Below, one piece after another: positions 37,178 to 45,095 of a DNA stretch of 62,250 nucleotides. The translations under genes and the position numbers were made by a program. Every line of letters starts with the position of its first letter. Position 1 is the stretch's first letter. The notes below the pieces were generated by a model. It was not told the origin of the DNA and did no database searches. It saw only the letters and a list, made by a program, of their open reading frames with translations. This DNA comes from Paraburkholderia gardini (GTDB lineage Bacteria > Pseudomonadota > Gammaproteobacteria > Burkholderiales > Burkholderiaceae). Location of the stretch: the NCBI RefSeq assembly GCF_907164575.1, contig NZ_CAJQYY010000034.1:1-62250 (forward strand), in the 5' to 3' direction.

Positions 37178-37915
37178 ATGACCGCAGCGTGGTCGCGCCG
37201 CACGGCGCAGGTTCTACTTTCCATGGGCGTGGCGATATCGATGGGCGCCTGCACGATTGTCCCGTGGAGCGATACGACGCACCCCAGTACCTCTGCCCAG
37301 GCGTATCAATCCTCTTCGGGCGGCGTGCCGGCGGGTTACTACCGCGTGAACCCAGGCGATTCGCTGCTTTCGGTGGCGACGGCCTTCGGCCAGCGTGCCG
37401 AAGATGTCGCGAGCTGGAATCATCTGGCGCCGAACGCGCCTGTCACCGCCGGGCAGATCCTGCGCGTCGCGCCACCTGCGGCGATCGTGACAGGGCCCGG
37501 CGGCGTCGTTCCGCCTGCTGGCGGCACGCCCGCGCCGGAGGTATCGATGGTCAGGCTGGAGTGGCCCGTGCACGGCCCGGTCCTGTCGACGTTCAGCGCC
37601 GCCCGGAAGGGCATCGTGATCGGCGGCAAGCCGGGTGAACCGGTCAAGGCAGCGGCGACCGGACGCGTGGTCTACGCGGGAACCGGCATGGAGGCGTACG
37701 GGCCGCTCATCATCATCAAGCACGACGCGACGATCATCACCGCGTACGGCCACAACCGCGTGCTGCTCGTGAAGGAAGGCGACGCCGTCACGCAGGGCCA
37801 GACGATCGCGGAAATGGGCGCCGACGCGAACGGTTCCGGTTCGTTGCAGTTCGAAGTGCGCAGCAACGGCAAGCCAGTCGATCCGTTGACCTTGTTGCCG
37901 AAGGCTGGCGGCTGA
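37178..37915 (+). CDS. LysM/LytM lipoprotein, NlpD-like, degenerate active site
   Basis: The 245-residue protein has a lipobox (SMGAC), a LysM domain (YYRVNPGDSLLSVATAFGQ, about residues 55-100) and a C-terminal LytM/M23 fold. The zinc ligands are not conserved: the place of the HxGxD motif reads RKGIVIGG and the last HxH-type motif reads LQFEVR. It should therefore be a regulator of cell-wall amidases like NlpD/EnvC and not an active peptidase. It is expected in the outer or inner membrane facing the periplasm. Confidence 0.87.
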   Translation: MTAAWSRRTAQVLLSMGVAISMGACTIVPWSDTTHPSTSAQAYQSSSGGVPAGYYRVNPGDSLLSVATAFGQRAEDVASWNHLAPNAPVTAGQILRVAPPAAIVTGPGGVVPPAGGTPAPEVSMVRLEWPVHGPVLSTFSAARKGIVIGGKPGEPVKAAATGRVVYAGTGMEAYGPLIIIKHDATIITAYGHNRVLLVKEGDAVTQGQTIAEMGADANGSGSLQFEVRSNGKPVDPLTLLPKAGG

Positions 37916-38069
37916 TCCGTCCGTTCAGGTGAAGCGGCGCACGCCGACGTGCGCACGGTTCTCAGCGCATCCATATTTGCATACACTGTCAGGTTCCATC
38001 TGCCGCGCCGCTGCGATTGTCTCGTTTCGCGGTGCCGCGCGGCACCGACCGCCAGTACAGGACCTACAC

Positions 38070-39074
38070 ATGATCGATTTGCGCAGCGATACCGTTACCC
38101 GTCCCACCGCGCCGATGCTGGCCGCCATGACGTCGGCCGAAGTGGGCGACGACGTCTGGGGTGACGATCCGACCGTCCTGCGTCTGCAGGCGACGGTTGC
38201 GGAACGCACCGGCAAGGAGGACGGCCTCTTCTTCCCGAGCGGCACGCAAAGCAACCTTGCCGCGTTGATGGCGCATTGCGCTCGCGGCGACGAATACATC
38301 GTCGGTCAGCTCGCGCACACGTACAAATACGAAGGTGGCGGCGCGGCGGTTCTGGGCAGCATCCAGCCGCAGCCGCTCGAAAACGCCGCCGACGGCACAC
38401 TGGCGCTCGACAAGGTCGCGGCCGCGATCAAGCCGGTCGACGATCACTTCGCGCGTACACGTCTCTTCGCGCTCGAAAACACGATCGGCGGCAGGGTGCT
38501 GCCGGCGGGTTACGTCGCCGAAGCGGTGGCGTTCGTGCGCCAGCATGGCCTTGCCACTCACCTCGACGGCGCGCGGGTCTGCAACGCGGCGGTCGGTTCG
38601 GGCCAGCCGGTCAAATCGCTGTGCGACCCGTTCGATTCGGTGTCGATCTGTTTTTCGAAGGGACTGGGCGCGCCGGTTGGCTCGGTGCTGGTGGGCAGCA
38701 AGGCGCTGATCGACAGCGCGCATCGCTGGCGCAAGGTGCTGGGCGGCGGCATGCGGCAATCGGGCGTGCTGGCGGCGGCGTGCCTGTATGCGTTCGATCA
38801 CAACGTCGAGCGTCTCGCCGACGATCACGCGAACGCGGCGCACCTCGCGGCCGGGCTCGGGCAGATCGATCAGGTGAACGTGCAGTCGGTGGCGACCAAC
38901 ATGGTGTTCGCGCAGTTTCCGCAGGCGCACTGCGTGCCGCTCGAAGCGTGGCTCAAGGAGCGCGGCATCCTCACGCAGATGTTGTATGCATCGCGTTTCG
39001 TGACGCACATGGATGTGTCGCGCGCCGACATCGACACCTTCCTCGCGGCAGTGAAGGCGTATTTCGCGCGCTGA
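38070..39074 (+). CDS. ltaE: Low-specificity L-threonine aldolase
   Basis: The 334-residue PLP enzyme cleaves L-threonine or allo-threonine into glycine and acetaldehyde. It starts MIDLRSDTVTRPT and has GDDVWGDDPT and LENTIGGRV. The PLP lysine lies in ICFSKGLGAPVGSV and the arginine motif in HLDGARVCNAA. The ATG at 38070 is the family start; the in-frame extension to 37929 has no homology. Confidence 0.94.
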   Translation: MIDLRSDTVTRPTAPMLAAMTSAEVGDDVWGDDPTVLRLQATVAERTGKEDGLFFPSGTQSNLAALMAHCARGDEYIVGQLAHTYKYEGGGAAVLGSIQPQPLENAADGTLALDKVAAAIKPVDDHFARTRLFALENTIGGRVLPAGYVAEAVAFVRQHGLATHLDGARVCNAAVGSGQPVKSLCDPFDSVSICFSKGLGAPVGSVLVGSKALIDSAHRWRKVLGGGMRQSGVLAAACLYAFDHNVERLADDHANAAHLAAGLGQIDQVNVQSVATNMVFAQFPQAHCVPLEAWLKERGILTQMLYASRFVTHMDVSRADIDTFLAAVKAYFAR

Positions 39075-39382
39075 GCAACGATCGGCCCGACCGCGACGCT
39101 GCACCGGCGTCGCGGGACGGCCAGAGCGTGCCGTTTTGTTTCTTCAAAAACGCAACTAACGGTCAAGCTAAAACGCCGTCATCGGACACATATGCACGTG
39201 ACACAAACCAGGCGGACACTGGCGTTCAGGCCAGCAGAAGGGCGCCGTGAGCCTGCCACGGCTTTGCTGACGCAGGGTGCGCCGCGGGTACAAAGCACAT
39301 CGCTCAGGCCCGCGGACGTCGCATGGCGGGCCATGCCGCCTGTCCGACACTCTCGTGCGTCCGGGCGGCAGGCACGCATGCC
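39075..39382. other. Intergenic region, 308 bases
   Basis: No gene, terminator with a T-run or repeat could be supported between the aldolase gene and the convergent hypothetical gene. Confidence 0.35.
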
Positions 39383-39610
39383 TCAGGAAAACGAGGCGAG
39401 CAGGATCGACAGCTTGCGGATATGCGCCTTGAATGCTTCGGCCGTTTCACGATCGTGCGATGAAACCAGATGTGGCGCCTCCGCCAGTTCGGCCTGCGCC
39501 TGGAACTCATCGGCGATCCTGCGTCGCGCGTCAGGCGGCATCGAGCGCACTACCGAAACGAGGAACAGCTCCTGGGCATGGAACATGCCGAGCATTGTCT
39601 GTACGTTCAT
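39383..39610 (-). CDS. Hypothetical small helical protein
   Basis: The 75-residue product (start MNVQTMLG) is entirely helical and rich in alanine and charged residues, with no signal peptide. GGAGAAAG precedes the ATG. I recognise no family. Confidence 0.6.
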   Translation of the reverse strand: MNVQTMLGMFHAQELFLVSVVRSMPPDARRRIADEFQAQAELAEAPHLVSSHDRETAEAFKAHIRKLSILLASFS

Positions 39611-39923
39611 GGCGCTTTCTCCGGGGACCCGGCTGTGACGATCGCGTACGCGTCGTTCGCGGCCTTCGGCGCTGTGTGCGCGCCATTTCATGTTAGTGCA
39701 CCGGACTGTGCGTATCGTGCCCTGATGCACCGGATGCGTGCGGAAACGGGCAATAACCGTTCATTCGGGAGACGGGCCGTGCGGGTCGCGGGTTTGGCGC
39801 TGCCCATGACGCGAAGCCGCAAATGTCCTACTCTGCTTATTTAACCGCCTGACCGGCACGCGCCATTTTGCCCGCCGACCGCGCGGCCGGCGCGCGCCAG
39901 ACAGGCACAACCCGGAGGCTTCG
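39611..39923. promoter_or_regulatory. Divergent intergenic region upstream of glgP
   Basis: No gene is supported. It must hold the promoters of the hypothetical gene and of the phosphorylase. CCGGAGG at about 39911-39917 is the ribosome binding site of glgP. Confidence 0.4.
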
Positions 39924-42377
39924 ATGACAACCGTCGATCTGGAATTCGACCAGCTCAACAGTACCGTCGACGCGTTACGGCGCTCCATTTCCAATCGCCT
40001 GATGTACGGCGTCGGCAAGGATGCCATAACGGCGCGTCCGCAGGACTGGTTGCATGCGGCGGCGCTCGCCGTGCGTGACCGGCTCGTTGCGCGCTGGATG
40101 AAGACCACGCGTCTGCAATACGAACAGGACGTCAAGCGCGTCTACTACCTGTCGATGGAATTCCTGATCGGCCGTACGTTCACGAACGCGCTGCTCGCGC
40201 TCGGCATCCACGACCAGATGAAGGAAGCGCTGCACGATCTGGGCGTCGACATGGAAACACTGACCGATCTCGAGCCCGATGCGGCGCTCGGCAACGGCGG
40301 TCTTGGGCGGCTGGCCGCATGCTTTCTCGATTCGATGGCGACGCTGGGCATTCCTGGCTTCGGTTACGGCATTCGTTACGAATACGGGATGTTCCGTCAG
40401 CAGATCGTCGATGGCGAGCAGGTCGAGACGCCGGATTACTGGTTGCGCGCGGGCAATCCATGGGAATTTCCGCGACCGGAAGTGCAGTACCTCGTGCACT
40501 TCGGCGGGCGCACCGTGGAGCGCGACGGCCATATCGAGTGGATCGATACCGAGCACGTCAACGCGATGGCGTATGACACCGTGATCCCCGGTTATGCGAC
40601 GAGCGCGACCAACACGCTACGACTGTGGTCCGCGCGCGCGACGGAGGAGCTCGATCTCACGGCGTTCAATCGCGGCGACTACCGGCGCGCGGTCGAAGCG
40701 AAAGAGACCTCTGAAAACGTCTCGCGCCTGCTGTATCCGGACGACTCGACGCCGGCGGGTCGCGAACTGCGCCTGCGCCAGGAATACTTCTTCGTGTCGG
40801 CGACGATGCAGGACCTGATCCGCCGGTATCAGCGCACGCACAGCACGTTCGGACGTTTCGCGGAAAAGGTCGCGGTGCATCTGAACGACACGCATCCGGT
40901 GCTGGCGATTCCGGAACTGATGCGGCTGCTCGTCGACGTGCATCACGTGCCGTGGGACAAGGCGTGGAAGCACATCGAGCAGATGTTCTCGTACACGAAC
41001 CACACGCTGATGCCCGAGGCGCTCGAAACGTGGGACGTCGAAATGCTGGCGCGTCTGCTGCCGCGCCACCTCGAAATCATCTTCGAGATCAACGCGGAAT
41101 TTCTGAAGCACGTCAGCGAAAGGTCGGGCCACGATGCCGAAATGATCCGGCGCATTTCGCTCGTCGACGAATACGGACAGCGGCGCGTGCGCATGGCGCA
41201 CCTCGCGATCGTCGCGAGCCACAAGGTGAACGGCGTGTCGAAGCTGCACTCGCAGCTGATGACCAGACACATCTTCGCCGACTTCGCTCACATGTTCCCC
41301 GAGCGCTTCACGAACGTGACGAACGGCATCACGCCGCGCCGCTGGCTCGCGCAGGCGAGCCCGTCGATGTCGTCGCTGATTGACCAGCAGATCGGCACGC
41401 GCTGGCGGCGCGATCTTTTCGAGCTCGCGAAGCTGCGCGAACTGCGCAACGACGACGCGTTCGTCGCCGCATTCCATGAGGCGAAGCGGCAGAACAAGCT
41501 GCGCCTCGCGCATCGTCTGTCACAGGCGACCGGTGTGTCGTTCGATCCCGAGGCGCTGTTCGATCTGCAGGTCAAACGTATTCACGAATACAAGCGGCAG
41601 TTGCTGAACGTGCTGCACGTGATCGTTCGCTATAACCAGATTCGCGCCCATCCGGAGCGCGACTGGGTGCCGCGCGTCGTGATGTTCGCGGGCAAGTCGG
41701 CATCTGCCTACCGGATGGCGAAGACGATCATCAAGCTCATCAACGACGTCGGCGCGAAGGTGAACAGCGACCCCGTGATCGGCGACCGGCTGAAGGTTGT
41801 GTTCGTACCGAACTACGGCGTGAGCGTGGCCGAACTCATCATTCCGGCAGCCGATCTGTCCGAGCAGATTTCGATGGCGGGCACCGAAGCGTCGGGCACC
41901 GGCAACATGAAGCTCGCGTTGAACGGGGCGTTGACCATCGGCACGATGGACGGCGCGAACATCGAAATCTGCGATGCGGTGGGCCGCGAGAATATCTTCA
42001 TCTTCGGTCATACCGCCGACGAAGTCGACGATCTGCGTGCGAAAGGATACCGCCCGCGCCAGCTGTACGAAGAGAACCCGGAACTGCGCACCGCGCTCGA
42101 CCAGATCCGTACCGGCTTCTTCTCACCGGAGGACCCGCTGCGCTTCTCGGATATTTTTCACACGCTCGTCGACTGGGGCGATCACTACATGGTGCTCGCC
42201 GATTTCGTCGCGTTTGCCGAAGCGCAGAAAGCCGTCGATGAACGCTTCCGCGATACGCGCGCGTGGACGGAAAGCGCGCTTGAAAACGTCGCGGGCATGG
42301 GGCAGTTTTCGTCGGATCGAACGATCACCGAGTACGCGCAGGGCATCTGGCATGTCAAATCACTCGACCTTGGATGA
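39924..42377 (+). CDS. glgP: Glycogen/starch/alpha-glucan phosphorylase
   Basis: The 817-residue PLP enzyme removes glucose 1-phosphate from alpha-1,4-glucans. N-terminal marks are YYLSMEFLIGR, ALGNGGLGRLAACFLDS and GYGIRYEYGMF. The catalytic domain has HLNDTHPVLAIPELMR, FTNVTNGITPRRWL, VKRIHEYKRQLLN and the PLP lysine in GTGNMKLALNGALTIGT. It is full length. A terminator follows at 42423. Confidence 0.96.
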   Translation: MTTVDLEFDQLNSTVDALRRSISNRLMYGVGKDAITARPQDWLHAAALAVRDRLVARWMKTTRLQYEQDVKRVYYLSMEFLIGRTFTNALLALGIHDQMKEALHDLGVDMETLTDLEPDAALGNGGLGRLAACFLDSMATLGIPGFGYGIRYEYGMFRQQIVDGEQVETPDYWLRAGNPWEFPRPEVQYLVHFGGRTVERDGHIEWIDTEHVNAMAYDTVIPGYATSATNTLRLWSARATEELDLTAFNRGDYRRAVEAKETSENVSRLLYPDDSTPAGRELRLRQEYFFVSATMQDLIRRYQRTHSTFGRFAEKVAVHLNDTHPVLAIPELMRLLVDVHHVPWDKAWKHIEQMFSYTNHTLMPEALETWDVEMLARLLPRHLEIIFEINAEFLKHVSERSGHDAEMIRRISLVDEYGQRRVRMAHLAIVASHKVNGVSKLHSQLMTRHIFADFAHMFPERFTNVTNGITPRRWLAQASPSMSSLIDQQIGTRWRRDLFELAKLRELRNDDAFVAAFHEAKRQNKLRLAHRLSQATGVSFDPEALFDLQVKRIHEYKRQLLNVLHVIVRYNQIRAHPERDWVPRVVMFAGKSASAYRMAKTIIKLINDVGAKVNSDPVIGDRLKVVFVPNYGVSVAELIIPAADLSEQISMAGTEASGTGNMKLALNGALTIGTMDGANIEICDAVGRENIFIFGHTADEVDDLRAKGYRPRQLYEENPELRTALDQIRTGFFSPEDPLRFSDIFHTLVDWGDHYMVLADFVAFAEAQKAVDERFRDTRAWTESALENVAGMGQFSSDRTITEYAQGIWHVKSLDLG

Positions 42378-42422
42378 CGACGCGGTTCAGGCGATGTTGC
42401 CGATGCCGCCGAAGTGACGACG

Positions 42423-42466
42423 AATGCGGTGAGGCGGGATTCACCGGCCTCGCCGCATTGTTTTTT
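42423..42466 (+). terminator. Rho-independent terminator of glgP
   Basis: The arms 42423-42435 and 42447-42459 pair over 13 bases with one G-U pair and are followed by GTTTTTT. Confidence 0.85.
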
Positions 42467-42483
42467 GAGCGGCTGGCTGACGT

Positions 42484-42698
42484 TTAGCCGCCGAGCGCTT
42501 CGGTCGGTTTTTTCGCCCGCAAGCCGATCTGGCCGCTCGCGAAATCGAACAGCACGTCGATGTTCTGCATCGCCATCAGGCCGATGACGATGCGGTTCTG
42601 TCCGCGGCGTGTCTTCGCGACTGTGACCTGCGCGGCATCGAAGCGATGCACCCACGACCCGACGCCTAACGCGGTGTTGAAGTTGCCCTGTTTGAGCA
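42484..42698 (-). pseudogene. 3' part of host lipoprotein gene split by the element
   Basis: This minus-strand frame (MLKQGNFNTALGVG to the end AKKPTEALGG) has no start context of its own. It begins inside the 17-bp repeat that also ends the host part of the lipoprotein gene at 59578. Joining the right part up to VLKQGN with this part gives one continuous protein of about 353 residues, ending in a segment (GLMAMQNIDVLFDFASGQIGLR) typical of aspartyl-protease-like folds. It is therefore the severed C-terminus of the gene at 59578-60441. Confidence 0.9.
42682..42698. repeat. attL core, 17-bp direct repeat
   Basis: GTTGCCCTGTTTGAGCA is identical at 59578-59594. The flanking base differs on both sides. 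It lies inside the coding sequence of the host lipoprotein gene (codons for LKQGN), not in a tRNA. Confidence 0.92.
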
Positions 42699-42766
42699 TA
42701 TCGAAAACTCTCGGACCGTTGATGGGTAAGGGTTCCAGACCTTCTCTGGGCCTGATTTTCTGAGTT

Positions 42767-42785
42767 TTAGCCCCGTCTTAACCCC
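42767..42785. repeat. Possible integrase arm-type sites, left
   Basis: TTAGCCCC (42767-42774) and TTAACCCC (42778-42785) lie 11 bases apart inside the left end. Similar TTTAACCCC copies 11 bases apart occur inside the right end (59454-59473). Such paired direct repeats near both ends fit integrase arm-binding sites. Confidence 0.5.
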
Positions 42786-42928
42786 AATCTTGTCTACCCC
42801 ATTTGCATTGATTGCACTCGACGCCGCAGACCGGGAAGGGGCAAACCCCTGCCTTATTCGCTCCCTTCCGTCGCGGGCGTTGAGGCATTAATCTACGCGC
42901 TGGACAACAAAAAACGACCGGACGACCC

Positions 42929-43462
42929 ATGCAAGACCTATTCAAAACTATGCTGACGCCGCAGTGGTTGATATCAGTGGTGGTGATCGGGGTACTACTC
43001 AACATCCTGAGCAGCTATCTGAAATCCGGAATCGACCGGGGCGCATCATCGGTGATGGGCCGATTTGCCCGGTCACGATCACGCTACTGGAAAGCACGCC
43101 GGGACATGATCATCCGACTGGCGCACGATCCCGAATACAACAGAAGCACCCGGGTTCGATGCGAGATAGACGGCTTTATGAGTGTGGTCTTACTAGGTGG
43201 CGGGTTCGTGGCTTTGATATTGGCGGCATCGGGACTTTCAATGACCTACGTGCCGGGGAAAGTGCCTCCACTAAATGGGCGTCTACCGATCTTTATTCTC
43301 TTCGTGATCGGTTATTGCAGCTACATGGTCGCGGCAGGATTCCTGGGGAGAAGGATGCTGTACCGGTCGGCATTGATTTGGTCAGAGAAGCACGTGGGCG
43401 TTACCCAAGAAACGCCGCAAGTTGTTGAAACGACTTCAGCCACGGAAAGCACGACACCATGA
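42929..43462 (+). CDS. Element-encoded membrane protein, three predicted spans
   Basis: The 177-residue product has hydrophobic helices at about residues 12-30, 88-110 and 120-143, with a basic, arginine-rich loop between the first and second. The C-terminus is polar. It is the first gene inside the left end and overlaps the next gene by four bases (ATGA). No family was recognised. Superinfection exclusion or another cell-envelope role would fit its position, but this is a guess. Confidence 0.7.
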   Translation: MQDLFKTMLTPQWLISVVVIGVLLNILSSYLKSGIDRGASSVMGRFARSRSRYWKARRDMIIRLAHDPEYNRSTRVRCEIDGFMSVVLLGGGFVALILAASGLSMTYVPGKVPPLNGRLPIFILFVIGYCSYMVAAGFLGRRMLYRSALIWSEKHVGVTQETPQVVETTSATESTTP

Positions 43463-43659
43463 CCCGCAACCTGTACACCGGCAGAGAGAACCCGCCAGAC
43501 CCCGCCACGGATTCAGAGCGAGTCGTGATCAGTCACGCGATGGGGAAAGCGACAGAAGCGCTAAAGGTAGTCCGCTCGATGGTGCTGGCCGTCAGGGTGA
43601 GCGATGACTCTGTGCGGGCACTGGAAGTGATAGACGCTGCATTGAAGGTGTTACGCTAG
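43459..43659 (+). CDS. Small hypothetical element protein
   Basis: The 66-residue product is polar at its N-terminus, with a helical second half (EALKVVRSMVLAVRVSDDSV). Its ATG overlaps the stop of the preceding membrane-protein gene (ATGA), so it is probably coupled. Its function is unknown. Confidence 0.6.
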   Translation: MTRNLYTGRENPPDPATDSERVVISHAMGKATEALKVVRSMVLAVRVSDDSVRALEVIDAALKVLR

Positions 43660-43687
43660 ACGCGTTTTCAACCCAGCCGGAGGCATG

Positions 43688-43894
43688 ATGACCACGAGCA
43701 TTGATGACCAATGGAAAGACCTTTGCGAAGAACATGACCGCGCACGTGATGCCATCGCTGAAGTCATGTCCGACCGTCGATCAGGGGTGTATCAGGATTC
43801 TGATTTCTGGCAACGCCTGACAACCGCGCAAACCCGACAGAAAGCCGTGGAAAAGAAAATGAGCGACTTCCGGGAAGCGAATTCCGGAGCGTAA
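43688..43894 (+). CDS. Small coiled-coil hypothetical element protein
   Basis: The 68-residue product is strongly helical and charged (DDQWKDLCEEHDRARDAIAEV, QKAVEKKMSDF). GGAGG at 43679-43683 supports the second of two adjacent ATGs. It is the last gene of the three-gene plus-strand group at the left end. Its function is unknown. Confidence 0.6.
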   Translation: MTTSIDDQWKDLCEEHDRARDAIAEVMSDRRSGVYQDSDFWQRLTTAQTRQKAVEKKMSDFREANSGA

Positions 43895-43900
43895 GGGGCG

Positions 43901-43984
43901 CTACTCCAGATTCCGGCAGTACAGCAACGACGTGCGCAGCATCGCATCGTGAGAGGTAAGGACCGTAGACATAGCGCGCTCCAT
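43901..43984 (-). CDS. Possible 27-residue peptide
   Basis: A short minus-strand frame runs from an ATG at 43984, or an inner ATG at 43972 preceded by GGAGCGCGCT, to a TAG at 43901. It follows the 29-residue membrane peptide and the dispersed palindrome at 43988. The composition is not clearly protein-like, so it is listed only as a possibility. Confidence 0.25.
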   Translation of the reverse strand: MERAMSTVLTSHDAMLRTSLLYCRNLE

Positions 43985-43987
43985 TTT

Positions 43988-44001
43988 TGCAATTGATTGC
44001 A
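43988..44001. repeat. Dispersed palindrome copy 1 (TGCAATTGATTGCA)
   Basis: This is an exact TGCAAT-TG-ATTGCA in the gap between the convergent left-end genes, just after the stop of the 29-residue peptide gene. Confidence 0.85.
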
Positions 44002-44005
44002 GCGG

Positions 44006-44095
44006 TCAGAACACAATCCGCGCGAACGCGATAAACCACGCGACCACCAGCACCGACAGAGTTGCCAGCACCGCCCACGCGCCATGGGCATTCAT
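44006..44095 (-). CDS. 29-residue single-span membrane peptide
   Basis: This tiny gene encodes MNAHGAWAVLATLSV followed by more hydrophobic residues and ends ARIVF, giving one clean membrane helix. Its ATG overlaps the stop of the 107-residue gene (ATGA at 44092-44095), the same coupling seen between that gene and the RHH gene before it. The repeated overlap and the good helix argue for a real gene. It could be a toxin-like or holin-like peptide or a membrane anchor for its operon partner. Confidence 0.55.
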   Translation of the reverse strand: MNAHGAWAVLATLSVLVVAWFIAFARIVF

Positions 44096-44415
44096 GATGG
44101 CAAACCGGCTTTGAGGCGGGCGAATTCATCGCGCCATGCATCCGCGAAATATCCGGCTTCCGCGCGAAGCTGTTCGTAGGAAATTTTCAATCGCGACGCG
44201 ATCAAGGCGTGTTCAATCTTGGTTGATGCACCAGCTTTGGAAATAGCGTTTGCGATCCTTTGCAATGACTCCCAGCAGCCGGTAAAGGCCACGTTAAAGG
44301 CATTCAGCAACTCGAAGCGAGCCGGAGAAACTTCCATATTCTCAACGACCCATCCGATTGATTCATTCCTGAAATTCAAAAAATCATCGTATTCGCGCAG
44401 CGCGGTTTCAATCAT
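44092..44415 (-). CDS. Helical hypothetical protein in RHH operon
   Basis: The 107-residue product is all-helical (IETALREYDDFLNF, ELLNAFNVAFTGCWESL, YFADAWRDEFARLKAG) and soluble. Its ATG overlaps the RHH stop by four bases (ATGA) and its own stop overlaps the 29-residue peptide start in the same way. The three genes thus form a tightly coupled minus-strand operon facing away from the second RHH gene. No family was recognised. Confidence 0.7.
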   Translation of the reverse strand: MIETALREYDDFLNFRNESIGWVVENMEVSPARFELLNAFNVAFTGCWESLQRIANAISKAGASTKIEHALIASRLKISYEQLRAEAGYFADAWRDEFARLKAGLPS

Positions 44416-44585
44416 TTCAAATCTCCCTTTAAATACAGTTCAAAAGCACGACGGGCATGCTCCGACATTGAAAGCCCGGATTTATTGGATAGCTCGACCA
44501 GAGGGGTAATTATCTGGTCTGGCAGGCTGAATATAAGGCGGCGCATTTTGAAGCGCTTTTGCGCCACTTTCGGGGCATCTGTCAT
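44412..44585 (-). CDS. Ribbon-helix-helix regulator (57 residues)
   Basis: The short product has the Arc/CopG pattern: a beta strand (RRLIFSLPD), a first helix (QIITPLVELSNKSG), the turn, and a second helix (SMSEHARRAFELYLKG). Such proteins bind operators as dimers and often control their own operon. It starts the coupled three-gene minus-strand operon and diverges from a second RHH gene at 44901 across a 315-base control region. It may be a repressor, or an antitoxin to the following genes. Confidence 0.8.
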   Translation of the reverse strand: MTDAPKVAQKRFKMRRLIFSLPDQIITPLVELSNKSGLSMSEHARRAFELYLKGDLK

Positions 44586-44900
44586 TTAGAATGGTCTCAC
44601 TCGACGCTGAAAGCGTAATGGCGAATTAATATCACGCCGATGACTAATCATCACGCGTCTGAAAATTGCCGTCAAGTCATTGGCTCTAAAGCAACGTTAG
44701 GTGAAAACACCTAGAAAATAAATATCGAGAGATAGTGCGGGAGCTACACGATTACTTTTAATCGAAATACCGCGTTATTCGTCAATCTGGATTTTATGGC
44801 AGAGGAAAACAGGCCGATGAAATAATTTACCCCGCTTCCCCTGAAGGGATGTCTTGTATAAGATGACCTTATTGAAGCCAGACCAGAAGGGAGTCAGATT
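44586..44900. promoter_or_regulatory. Divergent control region between two RHH genes
   Basis: This AT-rich 315-base stretch separates the two RHH genes. It contains the perfect palindrome at 44698-44713, an ACTAATCATCA (44643-44653) repeated before the replication-type gene (45711-45721), and a TATAAG -10-like hexamer at 44857-44862 before the second RHH gene. AGGGAG at 44888-44893 is the ribosome binding site of that gene. It is probably the main genetic switch of the element. Confidence 0.6.
44698..44713. promoter_or_regulatory. Perfect inverted repeat TAGGTG-AAAA-CACCTA
   Basis: Six-base arms around an AAAA spacer lie in the middle of the divergent region. It is a likely operator for one of the two flanking RHH proteins. 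Confidence 0.6.
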
Positions 44901-45095
44901 ATGGCGAATATCGCAGAATCAAACGTGGCGACGTGTATCGTCCTGCCCAGAGTACTAAGGGCGGAAGTGCAGGAATACGCGCTTAAACACGGGATATCGA
45001 TGGCGGAGGTAATCCGGCAGGCAATCACAGAATGCCTGGACAAACACCGGACAGCCTCCCTGGTAGAGGAACAGACTGAACCGGGAGAACACTGA
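44901..45095 (+). CDS. Ribbon-helix-helix regulator (64 residues)
   Basis: The product has a short strand (CIVLPRVLRAEVQEYALKHG) and a typical second helix (SMAEVIRQAITECLDKH), fitting a CopG-type DNA-binding dimer. A strong ribosome binding site and a -10-like TATAAG precede it. Its stop overlaps the next start by one base (TGATG). It begins the main plus-strand operon and probably regulates the rep-like genes. Confidence 0.8.
   Translation: MANIAESNVATCIVLPRVLRAEVQEYALKHGISMAEVIRQAITECLDKHRTASLVEEQTEPGEH

Noticed and set aside
42682..42698. Integration into the 3' end of a tRNA gene
   Set aside because: The 17-bp core is in the reading frame of a lipoprotein gene on both sides, and no tRNA-like structure is adjacent.
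42804..42816. TGCATTGATTGCA near attL as a sixth palindrome copy
   Set aside because: One base is missing relative to the 14-bp consensus, so the arms and spacing differ. It may be a decayed copy but cannot be claimed.
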